The notes under the pieces: model-generated
Told to the model about the DNA's origin: nothing
The model's input: only the letters and a program-made list of their open reading frames with translations
Databases searched by the model: none
Shown here: positions 11,436-22,485 of the stretch, one piece after another
Layout: the number at the start of each line of letters is the position of its first letter
Position numbering within the stretch: position 1 is the stretch's first letter
Position numbers and translations under genes: made by a program
Assembly (NCBI RefSeq): GCF_905220565.1
Contig: NC_059402.1
Span: forward strand, 2,109,501-2,173,500
Direction of reading: 5' to 3'
Length of the DNA stretch: 64,000 nt
DNA from: Melitaea cinxia
Lineage: Eukaryota; Arthropoda; Insecta; Lepidoptera; Nymphalidae

Positions 11436-12065
11436 AGTTGTCAAGAAAAGCTTTGGGTAAAGCTTTAGATTAGGTAAAACCGAATTTCGGGACCGTGGGG
11501 GGTGGGGGCGGGAGAGGGTGGGGAACGCTACCCCTGGTACCACTGTCACACCTCAGAACCCCATGGTTATGGAGATATCCATGGTTAAAGTTTTGAGGTT
11601 AGAAGAAGAATTTCGAAAGTTAGAGGAACGCTTGCTCCTCCCTCCGCGCCTCCGCGGCACAAAAAAAACACTCTAGGGGTAGGACAGACCAAGACCACGT
11701 GGACAGTGGGGTGCTCCGATTCGGTTTTGGGTATTTTTCGAATTTCTAAACCTATATTCTAGCACGCAATGTTACTTATTTTATTAGAATATTATGTCTG
11801 ACGCGTTATTTTGTTTAAAAGTGTCGATTTGTCACACAATGCAAACAGTACGAGCTCAAAGGTATTATAATAGCTTTAAATTCTTCTTCTAACCTCAAAA
11901 CTTTAACCATGGATATCTCCATAACCATGGGGTTTTGAGGTGTGACAGTGTTACCTTGTATAGATTCCCTTACACCCTCCGCCCTCCACACCCAAAAACC
12001 CCATAATTCGGTTTTTTTAATTCGGTTTTACCTAATCTAGATCTTAGCCAAGCTTTGTTTGCACT
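11436..12065. repeat. DNA element with about 180-bp inverted arms
   Basis: The left arm contains 'aaagctttagattaggtaaa', 'ccgaatttcggg', 'ctgtcacacctcagaacccc' and 'tttgaggttagaagaagaa'. The right arm carries the complements in reverse order ('ttcttcttctaacctcaaaa', 'ggttttgaggtgtgacag', 'ttcggttttacctaatct'). Both arms include the smaller palindrome 'ccatggttatggagatatcc'. No transposase frame is present. Confidence 0.6.
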
Positions 12066-12127
12066 TCCCCATTATATATAGGATTTATAGAAAGTTAGTA
12101 AGAGTGTCCATTATTTTAAAAGCTTTT

Positions 12128-12460
12128 ATTAACCGACTTCAAAAAAAGAGGAGTTTACTCAATTCGACCATATATATATATATATATTATTAATTATCTA
12201 TATTATTTATCTATCTTTATATTATCGATTTTGATAATTCTTTTTTTTTGTTGGAAAGATGATATCCCAGGTGTGGTACCATGATAAGGAGATCAGAGGA
12301 TCTGATGATGGAATTCCAGAGATATCGAAGGAAACCCTCGAAAATCGTCGTGACGACTAGTGCGTTTGTTAGTTTTTTCGTCTACTTGCGTTGTATTACG
12401 TACTTATCGGTCGGATTCGGTTTTTTTCGTTTGCGAGCAAACCCAATTATAATTATCTAA
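12128..12460 (+). repeat. AACCGACTTC-family repeat
   Basis: Starts 'aaccgacttcaaaaaaagag', contains a (TA)n run at about 12172-12187, and ends with 'cggtttttttcgtttgcgag' and 'caaacccaatta'. Confidence 0.55.
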
Positions 12461-12579
12461 CTTGCAATGTAAACAAGTATGTAAGTATGTATTTATGTTT
12501 ATTACGGTGGAATCTTGCAACTTAATTTTGAAGCATATATCTTTAACCGAACGAGCTGAAAATTTGTATACAAGTTTAG

Positions 12580-12690
12580 CTGTGTTGTGTGTGTTTGTAT
12601 GTGTGTGTGTGGCTACGACAGTAAAGAATATAGTCAACTCCTCTCTTCCCGTGGGTGTTGTAAGAGGCGACTTAGACGATGATACAAATA
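12580..12690 (+). repeat. LINE 3'-end fragment
   Basis: A (TG)n-rich stretch followed by 'ggctacgacagtaaagaata' and 'ctcttcccgtgggtgttg', the start of the fragment family seen at 9294-9655. Confidence 0.4.
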
Positions 12691-12737
12691 AATAAAATTG
12701 AAGTATTTGTTTGTAATATTAAAATAACCGCTTTTTA

Positions 12738-12990
12738 ACCGACTTTAAAAAAAGGAGGAGGTTACTCAATTCGACCGTATATATATATATATATATATAT
12801 ATATTTTTTATGTATGTTCGGAGATAACTTCTTCGTTTATGAACCGATTTGGATAATTCTTTTTTTGTTGGAAAGGAGATATTCATAGTTTGGTACCATG
12901 ATAAGGAAACCAGGATCTGATGATGGAATCCCAGAGAAATCGAGGGAAACTTTCAAAAATCGTAAGGGTGACTAGTAAATTTAATCATGT
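12738..12990 (+). repeat. AACCGACTTC-family repeat, 5' part, with a TA microsatellite
   Basis: Starts 'aaccgactttaaaaaaagga', followed by (TA)n at about 12778-12803 and the 'ccgatttggataattctttt' block. It runs into the 130-bp tandem array without the usual right end. Confidence 0.45.
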
Positions 12991-13040
12991 TTTCATTAAG
13001 CACTATAAAGCACTACTATTTAATAAAGGTCTGGAGTCGA

Positions 13041-13590
13041 TCTGATGATGGAGAAGAAAGATAGTCGAGGGAACTCTTCAACAATTTATAGCAATTACCT
13101 GCTTTTTGAACTTAATTCGTTTTTATTGATGAGAACTTTGCACCTGTATGAGTTATAAGTGCCATTACAGTCTGATGATGGAGACAAAAGTTAGTCGAGG
13201 GAACTCTTTAACGATTTATAGCAATTACCTGCTGTTTGAACTTAATTCGTTTCTATTGATGAGAACTTTGCATATATATGAGTTATAAGTGCCATTTCAG
13301 TCTGATGATGGAGACGAAAGATAGTCGAGGGTACTCTTCAACGACTTATAGCAATTACCTGCTGTTTGAACTTAATTCGTTTCTATTGATGAGAACTTTG
13401 CACCTATATGAGTTACAAGTGCCATTAAAGTCTGATGATGGAGACGAAAGATAGTCGAGGTAACTTTTCAACGATTTATTGCAATTACCTGCTGTGTGAT
13501 CATCTGTGTCGCAGGACCAGGTTTGATGATTGAGCCCATAAACACTCGAGGGAATTTCTCAACAATTTACAGCAGTTACCTTTTGCTGTT
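13041..13590 (+). repeat. Tandem repeat, 130-bp unit, about four copies
   Basis: Units begin 'tctgatgatggaga' at 13041, 13171, 13301 and 13431, exactly 130 bp apart. Each continues with 'agtcgagggaactcttcaac', 'tatagcaattacctgct' and 'tgatgagaactttgca'. The last copy degenerates after about 13500. No reading frame is maintained. Confidence 0.75.
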
Positions 13591-13611
13591 TGACGACCGC
13601 TTTGATATAAT

Positions 13612-13800
13612 GGTGCATGTGCCGTGTCGGCGGCGCCTAAACACCGACGGTCGCGGGTTCTATTCCAGCTCGGAGTGGATATTTATGTTTATATAAATAT
13701 TTATTTTTGGTCTAGTTGTTAATCCTTGTGGTTCTCCCAACCTAGCCTCGGAGAACACGCTAGGCTGTCAGTCCCGGTTGTTATTACGTACACCTGATAG
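13612..13800 (+). repeat. SINE, tRNA-derived
   Basis: A head-like region with 'cggtcgcgggttctattcc' (B-box-like), followed by the 'gtggttctcccaacctagcc' and 'cggagaacacgctaggctg' body also found at 17380-17410 (reverse) and 57870. Confidence 0.5.
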
Positions 13801-13815
13801 CGAACTTTACTCATA

Positions 13816-14015
13816 GTATGTCGACGCGTTAGCGCAGCGGTCACAGCACCGGCTGTTGCGCTGGCGTTAGTGGGTTCAATACCCGCGCACGACAGACATT
13901 TGTATTGGCGATATAGATGTTTGTCATGATCTGGGTGTTTGTGCTTGTGTATTGTGTATGTTTCCGAACCCCCGACATAAGAGAAAAAGCATCCTTGTTA
14001 GGTCTACCCATCACT
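13816..14015 (+). repeat. SINE, tRNA-derived, second family
   Basis: The head 'gcgttagcgcagcggtcac' (A box) is followed by 'gtgggttcaatacccgc' (B box). The body runs 'gtgtttgtgcttgtgtattg', 'tttccgaacccccgacataa'. The same family lies reversed at 10235-10460, and a body fragment sits just upstream of the ksr exon array at 58030-58110. Confidence 0.6.
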
Positions 14016-14052
14016 AAAAATTGTAAAATAAAATAATTTTTAACAAAAAAAA

Positions 14053-14503
14053 AACCGACTTCAAAAAGTAAACTAAAAAGTGAAAAATAAATTTACTTAG
14101 TACAAAGTAATTCGTATTTTGATTTAGTTAATCAGAAATGATTAAATAAATATTTTATAATTTTGAAGTTGGTGCCAAGTAAATACTACAACAACCTGGC
14201 TACAATAACAAATACAAACAAAACACACACAACAAACAAGTACAAAAAATATTATTAGATATGTCAAAACAATAACAGAATAATAACAGTATTCAACCTA
14301 ATAGTCAATGAAACAAATTATGAAAGAAAACTGAATACAACTTACGAGTAGAGATACTAGAGTAGTTATTGTTTTACTTGGCACCGACTTCAAAATTATA
14401 AAATATTTATTTAATCATTTCTGATTAACTAAATCAAAATACGAATTACTTTGTACTAAGTAAATTTATTTTTCACTTTTTAGTTTCCTTTTTGAAGTCG
14501 GTT
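14053..14503. repeat. Large foldback element with AACCGACTTC/GAAGTCGGTT ends
   Basis: The outer 10-bp ends are exact complements. The left arm (about 14053-14182) and right arm (about 14377-14503) are near-perfect inverted copies, including 'agtgaaaaataaatttactt', 'atttagttaatcagaaatga' and the inner boundary 'gaagttggtgccaagta'. The central 190 bp is AC-rich with no frame. Its ends are the same as those of the family scattered through the left third of the window. Confidence 0.7.
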
Positions 14504-14689
14504 TTTTTTTGTTATACTAAATTCATATGTATCTACACGGTATACACGGTACATTTACCAAAATATTTATAAAATAAATATTTTACACAATTTTTTGTTT
14601 TTTGTCTGTCTGTCTGTTTCGCCTAATCACAGAAAAGGCTGGACCGATTCTGACGGGATTTTCACTGGCAAGTTCTGGCGAGGCAGGAG

Positions 14690-15425
14690 TTCCAAAAAAG
14701 GAGGAGGTTCTTAATTCGACTGTACTTTTTTTCTTTTTTTAGTTACCTCAGAACTTTTCATTGGGTGTACCGATTTTGATGATTCTTATTTTAATCGAAA
14801 GGTGATACTTGTTTTTAACTGACTTTCAAAAAAGTAGGAGGTACTCAATTCGACTGTATTTTTTTATGTATGTTACTTCAGAACTTTTGATTGGGTGGAC
14901 CGATTTCGACAAAAAAAAATTTTAATCGAAAGATGGTGTGTGTCATTTGGTCCAATTTAAATTTATTTGAGATCTAACAACCACTTTTCGAATTATGTCT
15001 AATAATATGTTTTTTTCTTGACTATTTTTTCGTCGACCTACGTTGTATTATACCGCATAACTTTTTACTGGGTGTACCGATTTTGATGATTTTTAATTTA
15101 ATCGAAAGCTGATGTTTATTTTGTGGTCACATTTAAATTTCATCGAGATCTGATAACAACTTTTGAGTAATCTTTGATAACGCATGTTTACTTGACTATT
15201 TTATCGTCTACCTACGTTGTGTTATTTATCGTACATCGACGTACTTGTCGATGTAATTGAAGTTGGTTTTATTCGTTTGCCGTTTAAATTTGATCTCATC
15301 CCATTTAAATTTGATCGAGATCCGACATTAACTGCTAAACTGTATTTACTTGACAATTTTTCGTCTACTTATGTTGTACTGCTTTTCGAGTCGGTTTTTT
15401 TTTGTTTGCGAGCAAACACATTTTT
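14690..15425 (+). repeat. AACCGACTTC-family repeats, nested or tandem copies
   Basis: At least two family starts are seen ('ttccaaaaaaggaggaggtt' near 14690 and 'gactttcaaaaaagtaggag' near 14820). There are two 'cgacctacgttgtattata'-type blocks and two right ends (about 15255-15280 and 15390-15425). Confidence 0.5.
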
Positions 15426-15847
15426 TTGTTAGTTATTCGTATATTTGTCAATACCTTATATGAACCATATTTTAAAAAAAAAATCTAAAATATGGCCAGC
15501 TTGTATAAACCTTTGTGGTAATAAATATTATTAACACATAAAGTTGAGTCTAACCTCATTCATGTCTTATTTTTGTCAAAAGACGTTTTATTTATCTTCT
15601 GTAGATCTTTTATCTAGAATATGCTTTAAATGCCTGTGATTTCATTTCGGACCCATCATGAGACCAGCACGACTGTACAATATCATTGCACTGTCACGAA
15701 ACTTTAAGTTTCGCCAAACAGCTTTATCGGCCGCCGTCTATGAAAACTACATTAAATAATTTTAAACGGAACCACAATTCAATTAGTTTTTTTTTTCACA
15801 TGTACATAATTTCTTTCTTCTTTGTTTAAGTACTAGCCTAACTTAAT
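15426..15847. other. Gene-free stretch
   Basis: Nothing recognisable between the repeat cluster and the reverse LINE-end fragment. Confidence 0.4.
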
Positions 15848-16165
15848 CACTTACTTCTGCCTATTGCAGTCCACAGCTGGACATAGGCCTCCATAAGATC
15901 GCGCCAAAAATGGCATAAACTCATCTGTTTTGCGCATAGTCACCACGCTGGGCAGGCGGGTTGGTGACTGCAGGGCTGGCTTTGTCGCACCGATGACCCG
16001 GCTGCCCGTCTTCAGCCTGTGTATTTTAAAGCCAGCAGTTGGATTGTTATACAGCCATCGGTCGGCTTTTAAGGTTCCAAGGTGATAGTGGAACTGTGTT
16101 ATCATTTAGTCGCCTCTTACGACAGAAGAGAGGGGGAGGCTATATTATTACTGCCGTAGCCACAC
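15848..16165 (-). repeat. LINE 3'-end fragment, reverse copy
   Basis: A mirror of the fragment at 9294-9655: 'cagtccacagctggacatag', 'caccacgctgggcaggcgg', 'cggctgcccgtcttcag', 'gtcgcctcttacgacag'. No coding frame. Confidence 0.55.
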
Positions 16166-17200
16166 AGATAACCTAACTTAATATTTATGCAATATTGTAC
16201 AATAAAGAATTAAACAATAAATCAAGTTAAAGAAAGTATTATAAAGACTATAAAATTAAGTTAGAATCGTGAAATCTTCCAAGTTTACCATTTAATTGTA
16301 GCGGAAACTTCATCGGGGATAACTATTGAAACGAGATAAAAGTTTTAATGAAGGATAAGTTCGACATCGAGAGTACAACAGACTGCTATTAACCATCCTT
16401 TAATCTGTAACGCAATTAAATTTGGTCGGCTTGTCGCGACGTCCTCACATCGGCGCGAGATTTCTTTTCATTTTGGCAAATAACACTGTGTTAGTTTAAT
16501 AGTTATTAATTATTTTATACGTGTCGTTTAATTATGAAATATACAGCTTTTTTTCAAAAAACATATTGCATACTAGCCCGTCAACCCTTGTTGGAGCAGT
16601 GTGGCGGATTAAGCTCAAAATTTTCTCATACATGGAGAAAGAGGGAGAGCAGTGGGATATTACAGGTCTAATCGTGATTACAAACTAGGACAATACATAC
16701 AATTCTGGACTATTTTCTTTGTTTAAAGGCAAAGGTCATTTAGTATTGCCAGGAGTTTTATCATACCGATTAACAAAATACTTTTTGCACTAGCAAACCT
16801 ATCTACAAAGGAAACAACGTTACAAAACATTATCCTATGACTCATAAGAACAGTGCAAAAACCATAATTGTCATTATAAGAAAAACACGAACGAAATTTG
16901 ACGTAAAAAACATCGTTCAAATCGAAATAACCAATAACGATTCAAAACATGAATGTTTACGATCTAAGCAATAAAAACTTTGCTCTGACTGACAGTTAAT
17001 GTTAAACTTTAAAATATGAAACATTTTACTCAAGTAGACTTTAAAACACTTGTAATAGTAATCCTACTTGTATCATAAAGTAATACGATAGTTTGGATAA
17101 ACTTTTGTGACTCTTTCATAGAGAAACTAATGAATCGATTGCAATTAAAATAGGTATGGATAGCTGGAATACCAGAACACAAAGCCTACACTTTATACCC
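16166..17200. other. Gene-free AT-rich stretch
   Basis: No supported gene. A short SINE-tail fragment ('ttggagcagtgtggcggatt') lies at about 16590-16640. Confidence 0.4.
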
Positions 17201-17209
17201 ACATTATTA

Positions 17210-17530
17210 CGTGATCCGATTCAGCCTGTAATATCCACTGCTAGACATAGGCCTCTTTCTCTATGTTTAAGAAGGATTGTAGCTTAATCCACCTCGCTGC
17301 TCCATTGCGGGTTGACGAATATTTTCCCTACTATGCGTAATTATCGCTATCAGTATTTTATAACCGGGATAGACAGTTTAACGTGCTCTCCGAGGCATGG
17401 TGGGGAGAACCACAAGGACAGACATCCGAACCGGAAAGTAATATTTGTAAACACATATAAATATCCATACTGAGCGGGAATCAAACCCGCGAACCGCCGG
17501 AACCGCCTACACGCACCACTACACCTGAGC
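17210..17530 (-). repeat. SINE, tRNA-derived, reverse copy
   Basis: Near 17470-17530 the - strand head includes 'gcgggtttgattcccgctc' (B box) and 'tcaggtgtagtggtgcgtg' (A box). The body has 'cacgttaaactgtctatcc'-type and 'cctcggagagcacgtt' blocks shared with 57840-57890. The tail fragment ('gcctctttctctatgttt') is at 17245-17275. Confidence 0.55.
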
Positions 17531-17824
17531 GGTCGTTAATAACGTAGTCACATACAATACGTATATATTAAAGTTACATTGTATTAGTAATAGATTATAT
17601 ATAATATTTAATTCTGATCGATACTCAAGACTGTTCAAGTGCTCCGTTCTAAAGTCGGGACGGTGTTAATTCAGCTGAGCAAAGCTCGTTCCGCCCGATC
17701 GATCGAGTTCCACACGGCGATTGTTATCACTTCCGACGCGAGGCAGAGTCCGAGTGGCGGATACGTAGGAAATTATTTACACTGTTATTTTTAAACTACC
17801 ATTGTTATTCATGATACGGGAATA

Positions 17825-18170
17825 AATAACAAAAATTTCAACCTACTTCGTAAAAAGAATGTTCTAAATTCGACTGTATTTTTCTATGATATGGAAATCG
17901 GATTTTTTTTTCTAACCAATTTAATCATCGACTCAATAAATAGTAGGTACTCCTTTTTAAATCTCCCAATTTGATTGTGTTTTTTATGTGTGTGTATGTT
18001 ATAAGAATTACTGAGTGTATCGATTTTAATTATTCTTTCCATTTAAACTTGATCGAGATCTCACGAGAACTTATTTATTTGATTATTCTTCGATTACCTA
18101 TGTTGTATTACTTGACATTGTAAATCAAGATCGGCATTTTTGTTTCGTTTGTGAGAAAACACAATTATAG
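17825..18170 (+). repeat. AACCGACTTC-family repeat, diverged
   Basis: Degenerate left part ('aacctacttcgtaaaaagaa') and recognisable right part ('gatcgagatctcacgagaac', 'cctatgttgtattacttgac', 'tttgtgagaaaacacaatta'). Confidence 0.45.
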
Positions 18171-18359
18171 CTGTTCCGATTTCGTCCGTTAAAATGTAGC
18201 ATAATTATGTCACTTAGTGATAGCGTAGCATACTCCAGATGAAAGAATTTCTAAAATCGGCCTACGAGTTTTACTCCCATGTCCGAAATCACACAAAAGC
18301 ATAAACGTCCAGACATGTTTGGCATGAGCTGGGATAGAATTTATTTAATTAATTCGATC

Positions 18360-18475
18360 GATCGATTCAGACTAACATCTCACTGCTTTGCATGGCCCTT
18401 TCTCCATGTTGGAGAAGGATCGAATCTTCTGAGCTTAATCCACCACGCTGCTCTAATGCGGATTGGCTGATAATT
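18360..18475 (+). repeat. SINE tail fragment
   Basis: Contains 'catctcactgctttgcatgg', 'ctccatgttggagaaggatc' and 'cttaatccaccacgctgctc', the tail module also seen at 900-1010, 17220-17330 and 57930-58010. Confidence 0.45.
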
Positions 18476-18811
18476 AATTAATAATAATTATTTCATTAGT
18501 TATAGGAATGTTGATTCAGCTCAGAAGAACCGTCTATTGAGCTCTTCGATACACTGCTTTATCTTGGTGCGTACCTAATATGGTTATGCAACGATATCAG
18601 GTACAACCATATGTATGCATTTTGAATAATGCTTAGTCGCCAGATTTCACTAATTTATATTTATACAAACCGTACGCTACTAGATTTCGGTAAGTTTAAG
18701 GCGGATTTCTGTAATTCTTGGGTAGCCCGATTTGAAATATTTATTTTTTACTAGATGACCCGGTGAACTTCGTATCAGCTACGAATCATCTGTGAATAAT
18801 GTGTTATAATT

Positions 18812-19238
18812 TTGTTTGCAGGCAAACGAAGAAAAACCGACTTCAATTATATCGACAAGTAATACAACGTAGGTAAATGAAAAAATAGTCAAGTAAATAC
18901 GCATTATCAAAGATTACTCCAAAAACTGTAATCAGATCTCGATGAATTTAAATGTGACCACATGATATACATCGGCTTTCGATTAAATTAAAAATCATCA
19001 AAATTGGTAAACGCAGTAAAAAGTTATGCGGACTTTCGAGAGTTTCCCTCGATTTATCTGGGGTCCCATCATCAGATTCTGGTTTCCTTATTATGGTACC
19101 TAAAATAGGGATATCTCCTTTGTAACAAAAAAATAATTATCAAAATCAGTTCATAAACGACGGAGTTATCCCCGAACATACAATATATATATACGGTCGA
19201 ATTGAGTAACCTCCTCCTTTTTTTTGAAGTCGGTTAAA
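18812..19238 (-). repeat. AACCGACTTC-family repeat, reverse copy
   Basis: Begins 'ttgtttgcaggcaaacgaag' and ends 'tttttgaagtcggttaaaaa'. The internal 'atcatcagattctggtttcc' block links this family to sequence near 12890-12930. Confidence 0.6.
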
Positions 19239-21584
19239 AATATACACAAAACACTCTAAACGCACCTATAAATATTTGACACCCACGCGACAAATTGAAC
19301 AAAAAATATCAAATTAATGTTTCACAGGTAGGTTAGCATTGGAAAATTAAATTCTTGTTTTTAGTATTTAGTTATTGACTACAATGTGTCCTGCTGTCGT
19401 TTTGTGTTTGCATTACATTTTATAGTTAAAAAAAATATATATAAAAGACTAATTTAAATATACGCTTATGACTAATAATCGTTTGTCTATGGACATAATA
19501 AATCAATGAATTCCCGGCGCGCGGCGGTTAATGGCAGGTTAATGGCATAATAGGCACGTGTATGAAGTACATAATATTAACTTGAACTATCTGACTACAA
19601 TGGCTATACCGAGGAAAACGTTCCTTTTTCTTAAGAGTGTATGCTACCTCAAATTGCTTATTTTCCACTCGGCAGTATGTCCATATCTTCCAAACTACTG
19701 GATATTTAAGTTTGAAATTTATGTATGGTAAAGTTCAGGACATAAACTATCTTTCATATGTTTCGAAAACACGATTCCATCAAATTTTCTCGATACAAAA
19801 AAAAATCGCAAAGTCGCTATTTTTGTATTAAAATCTTAATATCTAAGTAAATATAGAAGTTATGAACTTGAGATTAAGCATGGTAATTGAAATAAGTATG
19901 AAAAACATTTTATGCGTTTTTCAAAAAATAACTATTGATAATGTTTGTGGGGAGAAAATACATATAATTCGCGCGATGAACAACCAAGTGCTCTCAATTT
20001 TCGTGTCTATTTAGTACGGGTGAAATCTGAATTCGAGCTGAGGTGGTGTAGCCCCTTTAAGGTTTTATTACGATTTCAATGAAAAAAATCGTATGAGACG
20101 TAACTTATAATAGTATGAAGCTTTTGTTAGGCTACGGATACGTTTTGACTAAGGTAGCCAGCTTAATGCCTGTTTTTAGGTAAAAGCTAAATTATAAAAG
20201 TATAAATTCGTAAAAAAAAAAACTTTAAATGTTTCTAAACACGTCCTTAAAAATACTCTGAAATTTAAAGTTAAAAGTTATATACCGCACGACCACAAAT
20301 GTGCTAGAAATTGAATTTATTTAAACGAAATTTAAAAATTATTCTCGACGACGTAGTTTCCAGGATCGGGTAGACGGTAAATTATGTATTTATGCTATGT
20401 GCGAAGTTTTCATAGAATAAAGTACGCTTACAGTCAGTTTTCAAGTAGTTATATTAAACATAATTTAAGACATATTGTTAGATTTATGTAAAAAGTCACT
20501 CACAAGTAACCTAATATGCTAAATATTCCGAGTTAGATTATTGATCTTAGTCAACCTAATGTTTATTATATATAAATTTATAATCGATAATTACAGTCTT
20601 TCTTTACTTATGAGGGCAATGATGCAAAATCTGATGCACGAAATTGGCCGGGGTTTTAAAGTTTCGATCTTATTATATTATCGATACTTTAAATTCTGAT
20701 GTTGGTTTCATTTAGATAGATACTCGTACATCGTCTAGAAAGGGATTCTTTCGTAAGCTATTGCAATGAAACAGTATTGCCACTATGTTTACTGGTAAAA
20801 TATCTTGACACAGATCTTTAATTAAAAAAAAGAATAAAAAACTAAGTTTTTTTAAACGTTAACGCAAATATAAACGCGCGTATCAAATAATGTCGAATAA
20901 ATAAATACATTTATTTCGTAAAAAATGGTATTCATATTTTGTTCACGTACCCATTTCATTATTATAATTTTTTTATTCTGCGAGTATGAATTATAATAAT
21001 TCGACGGACGGAATTCGCAACGAACAATAATTTTTGTAAACATTTATAAATGATTCGATATTACAGATAATTGCGTTGTTGTTTTGACGATAACGAATGT
21101 TTAAGCTTTTTTTTTTTAAATTTGACGTTTTTTCTTTAAATACCTTCAATTTATGCCAAATTATAATTACCAAGAAGGTTGCTTGTTATTTTTTTAATGA
21201 ATTTAATAGATATAATAAATAAACAGCGCATAAAGTGGTAGGAACAAAAATATATATATCATAATTCAAATTACTGTCACTTTTTTTTTTATTCTGGGTT
21301 CAACGTCAGTAAATTTTAGTAAGTAAGTCAAATTTCGTTTTATTTTTCCTGTTAAGTACCGTTTTATATTTTTAAACTTTCATATTAATTACATTTCTTT
21401 GTTTAAATACTGTAAACAACTTTTGTAACACAATTTAATAGCCAATCAGAATCGTAATAAAAAGGTATCCTTGAAATACAATTACAAACTAAACTTAAAT
21501 ATTCTTTTATTTGTTTTTTTTTTTTTTTTTTTTTTTACTGTGGTGTATTCATTTTTATATGTAACTATTTTATTAATTACTTAC
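19239..21584. other. Gene-free AT-rich stretch
   Basis: No exon, RNA gene or complete element is supported. If the Ig-domain gene continues leftwards, this is part of its first long intron. There is a poly(T) tract at about 21514-21535. Confidence 0.45.
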
Positions 21585-21733
21585 CAATACTTCATGGTGA
21601 GTTCTGTTGCCTCTGTAGACCCACTGGACGTTAGTTGGCAGCTTCAGCAGACCGCCACAAGGAATGGTTACATTCGTACCCTTGTCTGCGGCCACTTGCC
21701 GAATCTCCACCTCCTCGCCCAGGACCCGAGAAA
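21585..21733 (-). CDS. Immunoglobulin-domain protein, exon 2 (first half of an Ig domain)
   Basis: A 149-nt exon on the - strand with an acceptor ('ttttgttcatccgacag') and a GTAAGT donor at its 3' side. Joined to the signal-peptide exon in phase 1 it reads on through EEVEIRQVAADKGTNVTIPC and then LPTNVQWVYRGN. The VTIPC cysteine and the V-Q-W-V tryptophan 15 residues later are the B- and C-strand landmarks of an Ig fold. The second cysteine strand must be in a later exon. It ends in phase 0. The product is a secreted or membrane Ig protein; the exact family is not recognised. Confidence 0.75.
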
Positions 21734-21811
21734 CTGTCGGATGAACAAAAATTACGACAGTGAGACTACGGCACGCTTTACAATTTAGGATCAATTTAAT
21801 TCTTTATTTAC

Positions 21812-21860
21812 CTTCTATTCCAAGGCAGAACAGAGGCACTAATATACGTTTGAGAAACAT
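21812..21860 (-). CDS. Immunoglobulin-domain protein, exon 1 (signal peptide)
   Basis: ATG at 21860 on the - strand opens a 49-nt coding piece (MFLKRILVPLFCLGIE plus one base). It has one positively charged pair and a hydrophobic run typical of a signal peptide, and is followed by a GTAAAT donor. Splicing to 21733 completes a valine codon and keeps the frame into the Ig domain. The start codon faces that of ksr 460 bp away. Confidence 0.7.
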
Positions 21861-22320
21861 TCTACTATTTCTCCATCTAAACTCTAAAAAAATCCACAAT
21901 CACTACCTAGTCGTGAAGTATAAAAGATTTTTTTTACTAGTTTATTTACATCACATAGAGTTAAAACGACGGAAGGCGAAATAATAGGAAACAAATCTCA
22001 CAACAAACGTCTTCACTCCATTGATAAGAGTCATAGACTACTTAAATGTCATAATCGCGATACCCAGTTGCCATTTTATAAAATCCTGAAAACTACCGTA
22101 AAACCGAAAATGCGATAACAGCTGTCAGGCACACTTGTCTATGTCTCGACAGTAGATTGCCATAGACAAGAATATAGATTTTCCTTGGACATGGCCGCTG
22201 TATCGGCAATAAAACACCTGCAATGTTTTGTATATTCTTATTCATTTTTTATAATGAATAAGGAGTTTTTTACTTATAAGTAGTGATTAGTGGTTCGTGT
22301 ATAGTGCTGTGATATTTGTA
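21861..22320. promoter_or_regulatory. Divergent promoter region between the Ig gene and ksr
   Basis: This 460-bp gap separates two start codons that point away from each other, so both promoters and 5' leaders should lie here unless further 5' non-coding exons exist. Visible elements are an E-box-like CAGCTG at about 22119-22124 and a perfect 10-bp inverted repeat, CTTGTCTATG (22134-22143) with CATAGACAAG (22161-22170). No clear TATA box is placed for either gene. Assignment as a shared promoter is inference from geometry. Confidence 0.5.
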
Positions 22321-22485
22321 ATGGATGCAGAGAGCGAGAGCGAAAAAAAGAGAATCCGTGATGCAATTCAGATGATAGAGACGATTCAGTCGATGATCGA
22401 CGTTTCGGCGGACAGGCTCGAGGGCTTGAGAACACAATGCTCAACCAGCGCGGAGCTGACGCAGCAGGAGATCCGGACCCTGGAG
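22321..22485 (+). CDS. ksr: ksr exon 1
   Basis: 55 codons from ATG at 22321 to a CTGGAG|GTAGGA donor, ending in phase 0. The product starts MDAESESEKKRIRDAIQMIE and is predicted helical, matching the start of the KSR N-terminal CA1 coiled-coil/SAM region. The frame is open upstream to a GTG at 22297, but 22321 is the first ATG. Confidence 0.85.

Noticed and set aside
22297..22320. Upstream GTG as the ksr start
   Set aside because: Non-AUG and not needed. ATG at 22321 starts a peptide that looks like a KSR N-terminus.
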